64,000 nt of DNA, taken from the NCBI RefSeq assembly GCF_014650175.1, contig NZ_BMUL01000021.1, positions 31,939 through 95,938 of the forward strand, read 5' to 3'. The position numbers and the translations under genes were made by a program. This document shows positions 7,540 to 16,056 of this stretch, in pieces. A model generated the notes under the pieces. That model ran no database searches. It saw only the letters and a program-made list of their open reading frames with translations, and was not told the DNA's origin. Position 1 is the stretch's first letter. Every line of letters starts with the position of its first letter. This stretch comes from Streptomyces termitum. Lineage in GTDB: Bacteria > Actinomycetota > Actinomycetes > Streptomycetales > Streptomycetaceae.

Positions 7540-8320
7540 CGGCGGGCTCCCGCAGGTCGGCCGCCGCCCGGGTCACGGTGTCCGCCACGGTGTGGGCGAC
7601 GGCCTGCGCCGCCCGGCGGTGCTCCTTCGGCTTGAGCGTCCGCTCGTCGAAGGCGCTGAAGACGACGCGGCTGGCGGACGCCCGGCGGCCGGCCTGGAAC
7701 AGGCCGATCTCGACCTCGAACGACATCCTCTCGGGGTCGCTCGTGTCGGCGGTCTTCACCAGGTACTCGATCCGCGCGTCGACCGGGAAGAGGAAGTTCT
7801 CGAAGTCCGTGTTCATGGACTCGATGACGTAGTAGTAGCGGCGCTCGGGATGCGCCGAGGCGAAGAAGCGCTCGCTGACCGCGAGGAACATCTGCCGCGC
7901 GGCCTCGACGGCCACCATGCCCTGGACGTGCTGTCCGGTCTGGTGGTCGAGGAGTAACTCGTTGTCGTTGTGCAGGCGCAGGGCGGCGTGGAAGAGCCGG
8001 TCGTCCACCCGGCGCAGGTCCGCTATGAGCGCGTTGGGCTCGCTGCACTTGTGGCACTCGGAGCGGGAGGCGAGCTCGGTCCCCGGCCGGACCGGCGGCA
8101 TGCGGTGCTCCAGGCCGTGGGCGCGGAGCTGCTCGCGGACGAGCTGCCACTCGAAGTCGCCCACCCCCTGGCCGGCGCGCACGGCGCGGGCCGTTCCCTC
8201 CTCGTAGGCGCCGGCCCGCAGTTCGGTGAGGAACTGCGACACCGTGACGACGCCTTCCTGTGCGGCGAAGCCGACGAAGCGGTCGCCGACGACCACCAGT
8301 GCCTGTGTGTCTCCGGACAT
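7532..8320 (-). CDS. AfsA-like hotdog-fold protein (A-factor synthase family)
   Basis: 262 aa, slightly shorter than the usual ~300-aa AfsA. It contains the AfsA hotdog signature, LLLDHQTGQHVQGMVAVEAARQ, in a first repeat and a second, weaker hotdog with FENFLFPVDARIEYLVK. AfsA enzymes condense a beta-ketoacyl thioester with dihydroxyacetone phosphate to make butyrolactone-type hormones. ATG at 8320 has AGGGGA eight bases upstream; a longer in-frame start at 8377 has none. First gene of the seven-gene operon, with a consensus promoter 75-100 bp upstream and operator-like repeats at its -35. Some AfsA relatives make other metabolites, so the product cannot be named. Confidence 0.88.
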   Translation of the reverse strand: MSGDTQALVVVGDRFVGFAAQEGVVTVSQFLTELRAGAYEEGTARAVRAGQGVGDFEWQLVREQLRAHGLEHRMPPVRPGTELASRSECHKCSEPNALIADLRRVDDRLFHAALRLHNDNELLLDHQTGQHVQGMVAVEAARQMFLAVSERFFASAHPERRYYYVIESMNTDFENFLFPVDARIEYLVKTADTSDPERMSFEVEIGLFQAGRRASASRVVFSAFDERTLKPKEHRRAAQAVAHTVADTVTRAAADLREPAGV

Positions 8321-8395
8321 GACTGAATCCCCTGTTGTCGTGACGGATGCACCGTTGTAGTGACGGATGCGCCGCAATCCCTTGCGACGACGATC

Positions 8396-8424
8396 ACGCT
8401 ACGGATCCTCGGCGAGCGGTGCAA
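8396..8424 (-). promoter_or_regulatory. Promoter of the AfsA-like operon
   Basis: On the minus strand -35 TTGCAC (8424-8419) and -10 TAGCGT (8401-8396) are separated by 17 bp, close to the streptomycete housekeeping consensus. The -35 shares two bases with the first operator-like repeat at 8423. The downstream leader carries GTGACGGATGC twice (8340-8350 and 8360-8370). Confidence 0.75.
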
Positions 8425-8438
8425 CCATCTAGTTGGTT
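8423..8438. promoter_or_regulatory. Operator-like element 1 (AACCATCTAGTTGGTT)
   Basis: A 16-bp partly palindromic element centred on CTAG, overlapping the -35 of the AfsA-like operon by two bases. It is the inverted copy of the element at 8456-8474 (shared core AACCATCTAGTT/AACTAGATGGTT). It is a likely binding site of the adjacent TetR protein. Confidence 0.7.
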
Positions 8439-8455
8439 TCTTTGCGGTGTCTTGG

Positions 8456-8474
8456 AACTAACTAGATGGTTGGT
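8456..8474. promoter_or_regulatory. Operator-like element 2 (AACTAACTAGATGGTTGGT)
   Basis: The second, inverted copy of the CTAG-centred element. It lies just upstream of TATACT (8480-8485), a near-perfect -10 placed six bases before the tetR ATG. The tetR transcript is therefore probably leaderless, and binding here would repress the regulator's own gene. Confidence 0.7.
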
Positions 8475-8491
8475 ATCTCTATACTGGTCAC

Positions 8492-9088
8492 ATGCAAACG
8501 GAGAGGACCCTCAACACGCGTCGCAAACTGCTCGACGCGGCGCGGGCCGAGTTCGCGGAGCACGGGATCGCCGGCGCGCGCGTCGACGCGATCGCCGCGG
8601 CCTCGGGCGTGAACAAGCAGCGGCTCTACGCGAACTTCACCAACAAGGAGGGCCTGTTCTCAGCGGTCATCAGCACCGCGTACGAGGACCTCGGCCTCCA
8701 CGTCCCCGTCCCCGACTCGCTCGACTCGGCCCGCCGGTACGTCGGTGACATCTTCGACTACCACTCCAAGGACCCCACCCTCGCCCGGCTCATCGCCTGG
8801 GAGGGGCTCCACTACGGGAGCCAGGGCTTCCCCGACCAGCAGGCGCGGGCCGCCTACTACGAGGCGAAGTGCGCCAAGCTGGACGAGGCGCTCGGCGGGA
8901 TCGGCCGCAGCGAGACCGCCCATCTCGTCCTCACCCTGATCGCCGTCGCGACCTGGCCCTTCGTCGCCGAGCAGCAACGCGCCCTGCTGACGACCCGGGA
9001 CGCGCACCCGAACGCCCTGCGGGAGACGCTGCTGCGGCAGGGGGCGGCGGTCGTCGACGCCGCGACCGCGCGGGACCAGGAGGCGTAA
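8492..9088 (+). CDS. TetR-family transcriptional regulator
   Basis: A 198-aa TetR repressor. N-terminal HTH at about residues 8-55 (ARVDAIAAASGVNKQRLYANFTNKEGLF) and an all-helical ligand-binding remainder. It is divergent from the AfsA-like operon and shares a 171-bp intergenic region holding two inverted operator copies. The ATG has no ribosome site and a TATACT -10 six bases before it, so a leaderless mRNA is expected. The HTH does not look like the ArpA/ScbR butyrolactone-receptor type, but its location argues that it senses the operon's product or a precursor. Confidence 0.9.
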   Translation: MQTERTLNTRRKLLDAARAEFAEHGIAGARVDAIAAASGVNKQRLYANFTNKEGLFSAVISTAYEDLGLHVPVPDSLDSARRYVGDIFDYHSKDPTLARLIAWEGLHYGSQGFPDQQARAAYYEAKCAKLDEALGGIGRSETAHLVLTLIAVATWPFVAEQQRALLTTRDAHPNALRETLLRQGAAVVDAATARDQEA

Positions 9089-9095
9089 CCCCGGA

Positions 9096-9148
9096 CGCGC
9101 GTCGGGCCCGTGCGTTCCCGGGTGGGGAGCGGACGGGCCCGGCGCGCG
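9096..9148. terminator. Bidirectional terminator between convergent tetR and the T7SS minus-strand genes
   Basis: A 16-bp stem of 9096-9111 (CGCGCGTCGGGCCCGT) with 9133-9148, one G-T wobble, and a 21-base loop. It occupies the 64-bp gap between two convergent genes. Confidence 0.65.
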
Positions 9149-9152
9149 CGGG

Positions 9153-11684
9153 TCACCGCTGGTGCGGGACGGCGCCCGGGGCCACGTGGAAGCGGGCCGC
9201 GTCCGGGAGCGGGCGGCGGTCGGCGGTCTCCAGCATGTCGCGGCGCTCGAACCACTCGGTGAGCCGGGTGCGGGCCTGGTCGTCGCGCTTGCGGAAGCGC
9301 TCGTCGGCCCGCGCCTCGGGACGGGCCTCCGCCGCGGAGATCTCGCGGAGCAGGACCCGGATCGGCGCCGCCTCGTCCTCCGGCAGGCACAGGTCGAGGA
9401 CGGAGAAGGCCGTGCCCGGCGGGAACACCACCTCCGGCTCGTCGTCCGTGCCGAGGAAGACCGAGGTGCGGCGGCCCGTGGTGGACCAGACGCCGAACTC
9501 GACCGCGCCCTCCAGCTCCGCGTCGCACGCCGGCACCGCCGCCACCGCCGCGGGCTCGACCAGGACCGCGCCCGGCGCGTACCGGTCCAGCGGGACCCGC
9601 TCCACCGGGGCCGCCAGCATGACCGCCCCGTAGTGGCCCGGCAGCCGGCGCAGCCCCGAGTCCAGGCAGCGCAGCAGCGGGGTGAGGGGGCCGGGGGCCG
9701 CCGCCCGCGCCGCCGCCGCCAGCCCCTCGCGGGTCACCAGGTCGGTGGCGTCGTCCTGGTACAGCGCGATGGCCACCAGGTCCGGCTTGAGGCCGTCCTG
9801 CGCGAGGGAGCGCAGCGACGGCAGCCGGGACGCCAGCAGCTCCGTCTTGCTGGCCAGGATGTGGTACTTCTCCCCCAGCAGCGCCCGGAGCGCCGCCCGG
9901 TCGTCCGGCCCGCTCCTGCCGCCGGGGGCGGGAGCCGGGACGGAAGCCGCGGGGGGCACGGGCGCGGGCGCGGGGGGCTTCTGCGGCCGGGGCTCCGGGG
10001 CCGGGGGCTCTGAGACCGGAGGTTCGGGGGCCGGAGTTTCGGGGACCGGGGATTCGGAAGCCTGGGGTTCGGGGGCCGGGGGCGGGGCTTCCCCGGTCGG
10101 GGGTTCGGGAGCGGGATCCCGTACGGGGACGGGCGCGGGTACGGGTGTGGGCGCGGGTACGGGTGTGGGCGCGGGCGCCGGGGGCCGGTGGTGGAGGGAG
10201 AGTTCCTCCGCCCAGGTGCGGACCGTGTCCTCGTCGGACGCCGCGCCGTGCAGCACCAGGCCGTACGGCTCCGTCGCGCCCAGGTCCGGCAGCGCGGCCA
10301 GGATGCCGGGCAGGGCCCCGCGCAGTCCGGGCGGGAGCGGGTGCTCGCCGTCGCCCACGACCAGGACCGGGCGGGCCGGGTCGGGCCTCCTCGTGCGCGG
10401 GGCCGGGTCCGGCGTCCCGCCCGCCGGGCGCAGCCAGAGGCCCGCCGGGACGGCTTCGGCGGTCCAGTCCGCCGCGTCCGCGCACGCGTACCGGGCCGGG
10501 CCCGCCTCCTCGGGGCCGGAGAGCCGCAGCCACGCGGACGGTGCCACGCGGTGGCGGTCGGGCGAGGCGGCGAGTTCGACCAGGAGGGGCTGCCAGGTGG
10601 GCGCGCCCCGGCCGTCGAGGAAGGTGGTGGCGTGGTCGTCGGCCGTGCGCACGGGGAGGCCGATCGCCGCCCGTACCGTACGGCCCAGGTCGTCCGCGAG
10701 CGCCGTCGCCATGGCGACGAGGTCGGCGGGGTCGGCCCACGGCGCGGCCAGTAGAAGGTGGCGCGCGCCGGCCGCGTCCGCCGGCACCCGGTCCAGGAGC
10801 TCGCCGGCGGGCAGCGCGGGGCGGGCCGGGGAGCCGACGCCCAGGAGGTAGGTGTCCGGGGCGGCGCCGATCAGCGGCTCGATCGCCCGGGGCGGGGCGC
10901 CGAGCCAGACCCCGCCGGGGACCGTACGGGTCTCTCCCCCGGACTCTTCCCCTGGCTCTTCCCCGGTCCGCTCGCCGTCGGCCCGCTCATCGTCGGTCCG
11001 CTCGGCGGCGGTCTCCCCGACGGGGGAATCGTGGAGGGGGGAATCCTGGACGGGGGACGGGTCGAAGGCGTGGGCGCCGCCCCCGGACTCCGCCCTGACG
11101 GGGACCGGCGGGGGCGGGGGCGGAAGCAGGTCCTCTTCGTGCGCCTCTTCCTGTTCCTCTTCCGGTTCCCCCGAGGCTTCCGGCTCCTCCGAGGCTTCCG
11201 GCTCCCCCGGGGCTTCCGGGAGTGCCGGGTTCCCGGGCTCCGGCAGCGGCGGCCAGCCGGGGCCCAGGTCGTACGGCTCCTCCCCCGGGGCCGCGAGCCA
11301 CCAGCCGCCCGGTCCGTCGACGCTCAGGGTGCCGTCGGGTTCGACGCTGACCGTGCCGTCCGGGGCGATCACCGTGAACCGAGCCGTCCGGGCGACCGAC
11401 GCCACCGGGCGCTCGCCGCCGGGCGCGGGCGCGGCGAGGCCCGAGGCGGCGAGGACCAGGCCGGTGGCGCCGCGCTCCCGGGCGAGGCCGACCAGGTCCG
11501 GCAGGGCGCCGCGCAGGACGGGGGCCGCGTCCGGGGCCGCGGCGAGGACCAGGACCGCGCCGGGCAGCGGCGGCAGCTCGTGCAGGACCGGGGCGAGGGC
11601 GGCGGCCGTCTCCTCGGAGGCGATCACCACGTGCGGGCCGACGGGATGCGTCCCCGTTCCGGTGGCGGGGGCGGGGGCGGTCAT
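9153..11684 (-). CDS. T7SS-associated 843-aa protein with C-terminal ADP-ribosyltransferase-like domain
   Basis: Coupled to eccC by an ATGA overlap (ATG at 11684). No membrane segment. Residues 1-500 include alpha/beta regions (HVVIASEET..., PGAVLVLAA) that look like degraded nucleotide-binding folds, interrupted by an acidic Glu/Pro linker (about 140-250). A Pro/Ala/Glu tract spans about 500-610. The last ~230 residues resemble the ART fold: an EPE pair (E749-P-E751) in EPEVVFPPGTAFSVLDL, matching the ExE strand of ADP-ribosyltransferases. The Arg and Ser-Thr-Ser motifs expected earlier are not evident (APVERVPLDRYAPG), so activity is doubtful. It probably works with EccC in the cytoplasm, for example in substrate recruitment. 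Family role unknown. Confidence 0.7.
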   Translation of the reverse strand: MTAPAPATGTGTHPVGPHVVIASEETAAALAPVLHELPPLPGAVLVLAAAPDAAPVLRGALPDLVGLARERGATGLVLAASGLAAPAPGGERPVASVARTARFTVIAPDGTVSVEPDGTLSVDGPGGWWLAAPGEEPYDLGPGWPPLPEPGNPALPEAPGEPEASEEPEASGEPEEEQEEAHEEDLLPPPPPPVPVRAESGGGAHAFDPSPVQDSPLHDSPVGETAAERTDDERADGERTGEEPGEESGGETRTVPGGVWLGAPPRAIEPLIGAAPDTYLLGVGSPARPALPAGELLDRVPADAAGARHLLLAAPWADPADLVAMATALADDLGRTVRAAIGLPVRTADDHATTFLDGRGAPTWQPLLVELAASPDRHRVAPSAWLRLSGPEEAGPARYACADAADWTAEAVPAGLWLRPAGGTPDPAPRTRRPDPARPVLVVGDGEHPLPPGLRGALPGILAALPDLGATEPYGLVLHGAASDEDTVRTWAEELSLHHRPPAPAPTPVPAPTPVPAPVPVRDPAPEPPTGEAPPPAPEPQASESPVPETPAPEPPVSEPPAPEPRPQKPPAPAPVPPAASVPAPAPGGRSGPDDRAALRALLGEKYHILASKTELLASRLPSLRSLAQDGLKPDLVAIALYQDDATDLVTREGLAAAARAAAPGPLTPLLRCLDSGLRRLPGHYGAVMLAAPVERVPLDRYAPGAVLVEPAAVAAVPACDAELEGAVEFGVWSTTGRRTSVFLGTDDEPEVVFPPGTAFSVLDLCLPEDEAAPIRVLLREISAAEARPEARADERFRKRDDQARTRLTEWFERRDMLETADRRPLPDAARFHVAPGAVPHQR

Positions 11685-14600
11685 CCTTCGTGTCCGTTCT
11701 GCGGGGTCCCGCCGTCGGGGTCGAGCAGCGGGGTCTGGAGCTGGACCGTGCGGCGGCGGGTGATGTGCTGCGCGCGTCCGGTGGGCAGCACCTTCGGCTT
11801 CGTACCGCCGAAGAGGTAGCCCTCGGTGGGCGGGCAGGAGAGCAGGACGGCCGGGGTGTTGACGTCCTGGAGCTTGCGCAGGAGCGGGTCGGACAGGCCG
11901 CGGGAGGCGCCGTTGGCGGAGCGGGCGACGATGATGTGCAGGCCGATCTCGGCGCCCTGGGCGAGGTTGTCGAGGACGGCGGCGAAGGGGTGGGACGACA
12001 GCGAGCCGTTGACGAGGTCGTAGTCGTCGACGAGGACGAAGAGTTCGGGCCCGCTCCACCAGTCGCGCCGCCGCAGCCGGTCCGGGGTGATGTCGGCGGA
12101 CGGGATCCGGTTGGCGATCGCCTTGCCCGCGCCGGTGATCATCTGGCGCAGCGGGTCGGCGGAGACGGCGTAGCCGAGGCGGTACTCCTCGGGCACGGTC
12201 TCGTACATCTCGCGGCGGAAGTCGGCCAGCATGAGGCGGCCCTGGTCGGGGGTGTAGGCCCGCATGATCTGGGTCGCGATGTGCTTGAGCAGGTTGGTCT
12301 TGCCGGTCTCGCTGTCGCCGACGACGATCAGGTGCGGGTCCTGGGAGAAGTCGTGCCACAGCGGCTGGACCTCGGTGTCCTCCAGGCCGAGCGGGATGCG
12401 CAGGGAGCCGTGGGGGGCGGGGAGGTCGGCGGCGTCGAGGACGAGCGGGAGCATCCGCACCTCGGGGGCGCGGGGGCCGGTCCAGTGGTCGGCGACGACG
12501 TCGACCAGGTCGGCGACGCCCTCGCCGAGGTCGTGGGCGGTGCCGATGCCGTCCATGCGGGGCAGCGCGCACAGGAAGTGCATCTGGTCGGCGGTGATGC
12601 CGCGGCCGGGGATCTTGGGGACCTTGGCCGCCGCCCGCATGTTGACGACCGAGTCGACGGCGTCGCCCAGGCGGAGTTCGAAGCGGGTCTGGAGCTGGTC
12701 GCGGAGGGCGCCGGTGATCTCGCCCCAGCGGGTGGTGCCGACGACGAGGTGGACGCCGTAGTTGAGGCCGCGCTGGGAGATCAGGGTGAGGGGCTGGACC
12801 AGGTCCATGAACTCCTGGCGGAGGGTGTTCCAGCCGTCGATGACGAGGAACACGTCGCCGTGCCGGTCGTCGGGGAGTTCCCCGGCGGCCTTCTTGCGGC
12901 GGAAGGAGGCGATGGAGTCGATGCCGAGCTCGGCGAAGTACTTCTCGCGGCGGGTGATGACCGCGTTGACCTCGGCGATGGTGCGGATGACCCGGTCGGG
13001 GTCGTGCCGGCCGGTGACGCCGCCGACGTGCGGCAGGCCGCGCAGGCTCGACAGGGCGCCGCCGCCGAAGTCCAGGCAGTAGAACTGCACTTCGGCGGGG
13101 GTGTGGGTGAGGGCGAGCGCCGTCATCAGGGTGCGGATGAGGGTCGACTTGCCGGACTGCGGGGCGCCGGCGACGCCGATGTGGCCGTCGGCGCCGCCGA
13201 GGTCGGCGACGAGCAGGTCGCGGAGCTGCTGGAAGGGCCGGTCGACGACGCCGACGGGGACCCTGAGGGTGCCGCGGGCCTCGCCCTCGGCGGTGAAGCC
13301 GTGGTCGGGGTGGGGGCCGATCGGGGGCAGCAGTTCGTCCAGGGTGGGCGGCACGCCGAGCGGCGGCAGCCACACCTGGTAGGCGGGCGGTCCGGCGTCG
13401 GTGAGGCGCTCGGCCGCGATGTCGAGGAGGCTGCCGGTCTCCTCGGGCACCGCCTCCTCCTCCGGGTCGGGGGCGACGGGCAGCACGTGCGGGGCGACGT
13501 ACTCGGTGCCGAGGGCGACGACCTGGCCCTCGATGACCGAACGGCGGGCGTTCGGGCGGCGCTTGGGCCGGTAGGTGCCGGAGACGTAGGCGGCCTTGAA
13601 GCGGCTGAGGGTGGAGATGTCGCTGCGCAGGTAGCCGTTGCCGGGCTGGGAGGGCAGCTGGTAGGCGTCGGGGACGCCGAGGACGCCCCGGGACTCCATG
13701 GCGGAGAAGGTCCGCAGGCCGATCCGGTACGACAGGTGGGACTCCAGCTGGTGCACGCGGCCCTCGTCGAGGCGCTGGGAGGCGAGCAGCAGGTGGACGC
13801 CGAGCGAGCGGCCGAGGCGGCCGATCATGACGAAGAGGTCCATGAAGTCGCGGTGGGCGGCGAGCAGTTCGGAGAACTCGTCGACGACGACGAAGAGGGT
13901 GGGCAGCGGGTCGAGCGGGGTGCCGGCGGCGCGGGCGGTCTCGTACTCCAGGAGGGAGGCGTAGTTTCCGGCGGCGCGCAGCAGTTCCTGGCGGCGGATC
14001 ATCTCGCCGTGCAGGGCGTCGCGCATGCGGTCGACGAGGTCGGCCTCGTCGGCGAGGTTGGTGATGACGGCCGAGGTGTGCGGCAGGCCGTCGAGGCCGA
14101 GGAAGGTGGCGCCGCCCTTGAAGTCGACGAGGACGAAGTTGAGGATCTCCGAGGAGTGGGTGAGGGCCAGGGCGAGGACGAGGGTGCGCAGCAGCTCGGA
14201 CTTGCCGGAGCCGGTGGCGCCGATGAGCATGCCGTGCGGGCCCATGCCGCCCTGGGCGGATTCCTTGATGTCGAGGTCGATGGGGGTGCCGTCGGGGCCG
14301 AGGCCGAGCGGGACCCGGAGCTTGTTCGACTGGTTGCGGCGCGCCCACTGCTCCTTGACGTCGAAGCGGTGCAGGTCGGGGATGCCGAGCAGGCCCGCCA
14401 GGTCGAAGTCGGTCTCCAGGGGTTCGCCCGCGTCGATGCTGTCGCCGAGGCGGTACGGGGCCATGGCGGCGGCCAGCCGGGTGGCGGCGGCGGGGGTCAG
14501 GGCGTCGGGGACGCCGAGCGGGGTGACCTGGTCCTTGCGGTTGCGGTCGGCGCCGACCATCTCCAGGGTGCCGGGGGTGTCGGGGGCGCCGGTGATCCGC

Positions 14601-15736
14601 AGCCGGAGGGTGAGGCGGCCGTGCTTCCACTCCAGGGTGGAGCCGAGGTCGACGACGGTGGCGTTGCGGTAGCCGCCGAGCGCGACCCGGTGGGGGCCGG
14701 TGAGGACGGCGCCGTCGAGGACGACGACGGTGTAGGGCTCGTCGCGGCTGGGGGTGGCGTCGGGCTCGTACGGGGGCCGGGCGCCGAACTCCTCGCCGAG
14801 GAGCTGCTCCAGCTCGCCGATGCTGGCGGCGACGAGCCGCAGCGGTCCCGCGCCGTCGGTCTCGTGCGGGTGCAGGGCGTGCGGGAGCCACTTGGTCCAC
14901 TCCCAGTGGGCCCGCCGGTCGGGGGCGGCGACGACGGCGACGCGCAGTTCGTCGGGGGCGTGGAAGGTGGCCATCTGGGCGAGGACGGCGCGGAGCAGGG
15001 CGCGGGCCCGGTCGTCCTCGGGGCCGCCCTCCGCGCCGTTCTCCGCGCCGGGGTCCGTACCGGTGCCGGGTTCGGTGTCCCCGGCGCGGACCAGGACGTG
15101 GGCGAAGCCTCGCAGGTGGATGGCGACGGGCTGGTCGGCGATGGAGCCGTACGCGTGGATGAAGCGGCGCAGCGCGTGGGCGCTGAGCGGTTCGAGGTCC
15201 TCGACGGGCTTGGTGGCGAGGGGGGCGAGGCGGACGGCGAGCCGCTGGGAGCCCAGCGCGATCCGCACGTCGCTGAAGTCGGGGTGCGAGGAGCGGCGCT
15301 CCCACAGGCGGGAGGTCCGGACCAGGAAGGGGAGTTCGGCCGGGTCGGGGTGGCGCCAGGCGAGGGCCTCCTGCTGCTGGAGGATCTCCTTGCGGACCTG
15401 CCGCCGCATCTGCGCGAGGTAGCGCAGGTAGTCGCGGCGCTCGCCGGTGAGTTCCTGTTTGCGGTCGGCGTTCCCGCGCATGATCTGGGTGACGATCATG
15501 CCGATGGCGGACACGGCCATGGTGCCCATGGCGATGTACGTCATCATGCCGCCGTTGGGCCGCAGGAAGATGAAGACCATGGAGAGCGAGGACAGCGCCA
15601 TCGGCACCATCGTGATGATGCTTCCCACGCCGCTCTGCTTCTCCGGCAGGCCGGGCGGCTCCTGGAGCTGGATCTCGCCGTCGGGCATCTCGGGGCCCGG
15701 CCGCCGCGGCGGGCGGTTGACTTGCACCACGCTCAA
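11681..15736 (-). CDS. eccC: Type VII secretion ATPase EccC
   Basis: A 1351-aa FtsK/SpoIIIE-type motor of the ESX translocon. Two transmembrane helices lie near residues 38-58 and 64-86, then three ATPase domains: D1 P-loop GATGSGKSELL near 500 with Walker B VVVDEFSELL near 618, D2 GAPQSGKSTL near 855 with LVIDGWNTLR, and D3 GDSETGKTNLL near 1138 with LVDDYDLV. All three P-loops are intact. EccC pulls WXG100-type substrates to the membrane pore. TTG at 15736 is chosen: GAGGAG lies nine bases upstream and the product begins with the family's V-x-RPPR start. The ECF-type promoter lies 67 bases upstream. The frame stays open to 16759 only through GC bias. Confidence 0.95.
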   Translation of the reverse strand: MSVVQVNRPPRRPGPEMPDGEIQLQEPPGLPEKQSGVGSIITMVPMALSSLSMVFIFLRPNGGMMTYIAMGTMAVSAIGMIVTQIMRGNADRKQELTGERRDYLRYLAQMRRQVRKEILQQQEALAWRHPDPAELPFLVRTSRLWERRSSHPDFSDVRIALGSQRLAVRLAPLATKPVEDLEPLSAHALRRFIHAYGSIADQPVAIHLRGFAHVLVRAGDTEPGTGTDPGAENGAEGGPEDDRARALLRAVLAQMATFHAPDELRVAVVAAPDRRAHWEWTKWLPHALHPHETDGAGPLRLVAASIGELEQLLGEEFGARPPYEPDATPSRDEPYTVVVLDGAVLTGPHRVALGGYRNATVVDLGSTLEWKHGRLTLRLRITGAPDTPGTLEMVGADRNRKDQVTPLGVPDALTPAAATRLAAAMAPYRLGDSIDAGEPLETDFDLAGLLGIPDLHRFDVKEQWARRNQSNKLRVPLGLGPDGTPIDLDIKESAQGGMGPHGMLIGATGSGKSELLRTLVLALALTHSSEILNFVLVDFKGGATFLGLDGLPHTSAVITNLADEADLVDRMRDALHGEMIRRQELLRAAGNYASLLEYETARAAGTPLDPLPTLFVVVDEFSELLAAHRDFMDLFVMIGRLGRSLGVHLLLASQRLDEGRVHQLESHLSYRIGLRTFSAMESRGVLGVPDAYQLPSQPGNGYLRSDISTLSRFKAAYVSGTYRPKRRPNARRSVIEGQVVALGTEYVAPHVLPVAPDPEEEAVPEETGSLLDIAAERLTDAGPPAYQVWLPPLGVPPTLDELLPPIGPHPDHGFTAEGEARGTLRVPVGVVDRPFQQLRDLLVADLGGADGHIGVAGAPQSGKSTLIRTLMTALALTHTPAEVQFYCLDFGGGALSSLRGLPHVGGVTGRHDPDRVIRTIAEVNAVITRREKYFAELGIDSIASFRRKKAAGELPDDRHGDVFLVIDGWNTLRQEFMDLVQPLTLISQRGLNYGVHLVVGTTRWGEITGALRDQLQTRFELRLGDAVDSVVNMRAAAKVPKIPGRGITADQMHFLCALPRMDGIGTAHDLGEGVADLVDVVADHWTGPRAPEVRMLPLVLDAADLPAPHGSLRIPLGLEDTEVQPLWHDFSQDPHLIVVGDSETGKTNLLKHIATQIMRAYTPDQGRLMLADFRREMYETVPEEYRLGYAVSADPLRQMITGAGKAIANRIPSADITPDRLRRRDWWSGPELFVLVDDYDLVNGSLSSHPFAAVLDNLAQGAEIGLHIIVARSANGASRGLSDPLLRKLQDVNTPAVLLSCPPTEGYLFGGTKPKVLPTGRAQHITRRRTVQLQTPLLDPDGGTPQNGHEG

Positions 15737-15803
15737 CGAACAACGCTCCTCACGCCTGGCGCACGCCGGGCGGCCGACTTCGTGCGGTTTCCTCGTCAGT
15801 CGG

Positions 15804-15831
15804 GAACGGACGGACGGTGCGGGACGGTTCA
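15804..15831 (-). promoter_or_regulatory. ECF-type promoter of eccC (site 1 of 7)
   Basis: On the minus strand TGAACC (15831-15826), 16 bases, CCGTTC (15809-15804), ending 67 bases before the eccC start. Same motif and spacing as six other T7SS intergenic sites. Confidence 0.8.
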
Positions 15832-15867
15832 CCCCGGCCGCGCGGTTCCCCCCGGGTGAACGCCGGA

Positions 15868-15895
15868 TGAACCCCGACGGCGGGGAGGTCCGTTG
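15868..15895 (+). promoter_or_regulatory. ECF-type promoter (site 2 of 7)
   Basis: TGAACC (15868-15873), 16 bases, CCGTTG (15890-15895). It is divergent from site 1 within the same intergenic region and points to the small gene at 16057. The last base of the -10 block deviates from the other six sites. Confidence 0.7.
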
Positions 15896-16056
15896 ATCCC
15901 TGCGGCAGGGAGGGAGCGGAGGATCGGGGGGAGAACGTGCGTGCGTACGGATGCCCGTCGGGTCGGCCGGGGCGCCGTCCCGGCCGGTCCGGGCGGTCGC
16001 CGGGGCGGCCGGGGCGGTGTGCGTACGCCCGCCGGGACGGCGTCGGGAGGAGAGCG

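Noticed and set aside
9153..15743. A single 2196-aa minus-strand protein joining the ART-like gene to the eccC region
   Set aside because: The upstream part is an out-of-frame shadow of EccC; eccC stops at 11681 with an ATGA overlap to a proper ATG at 11684.
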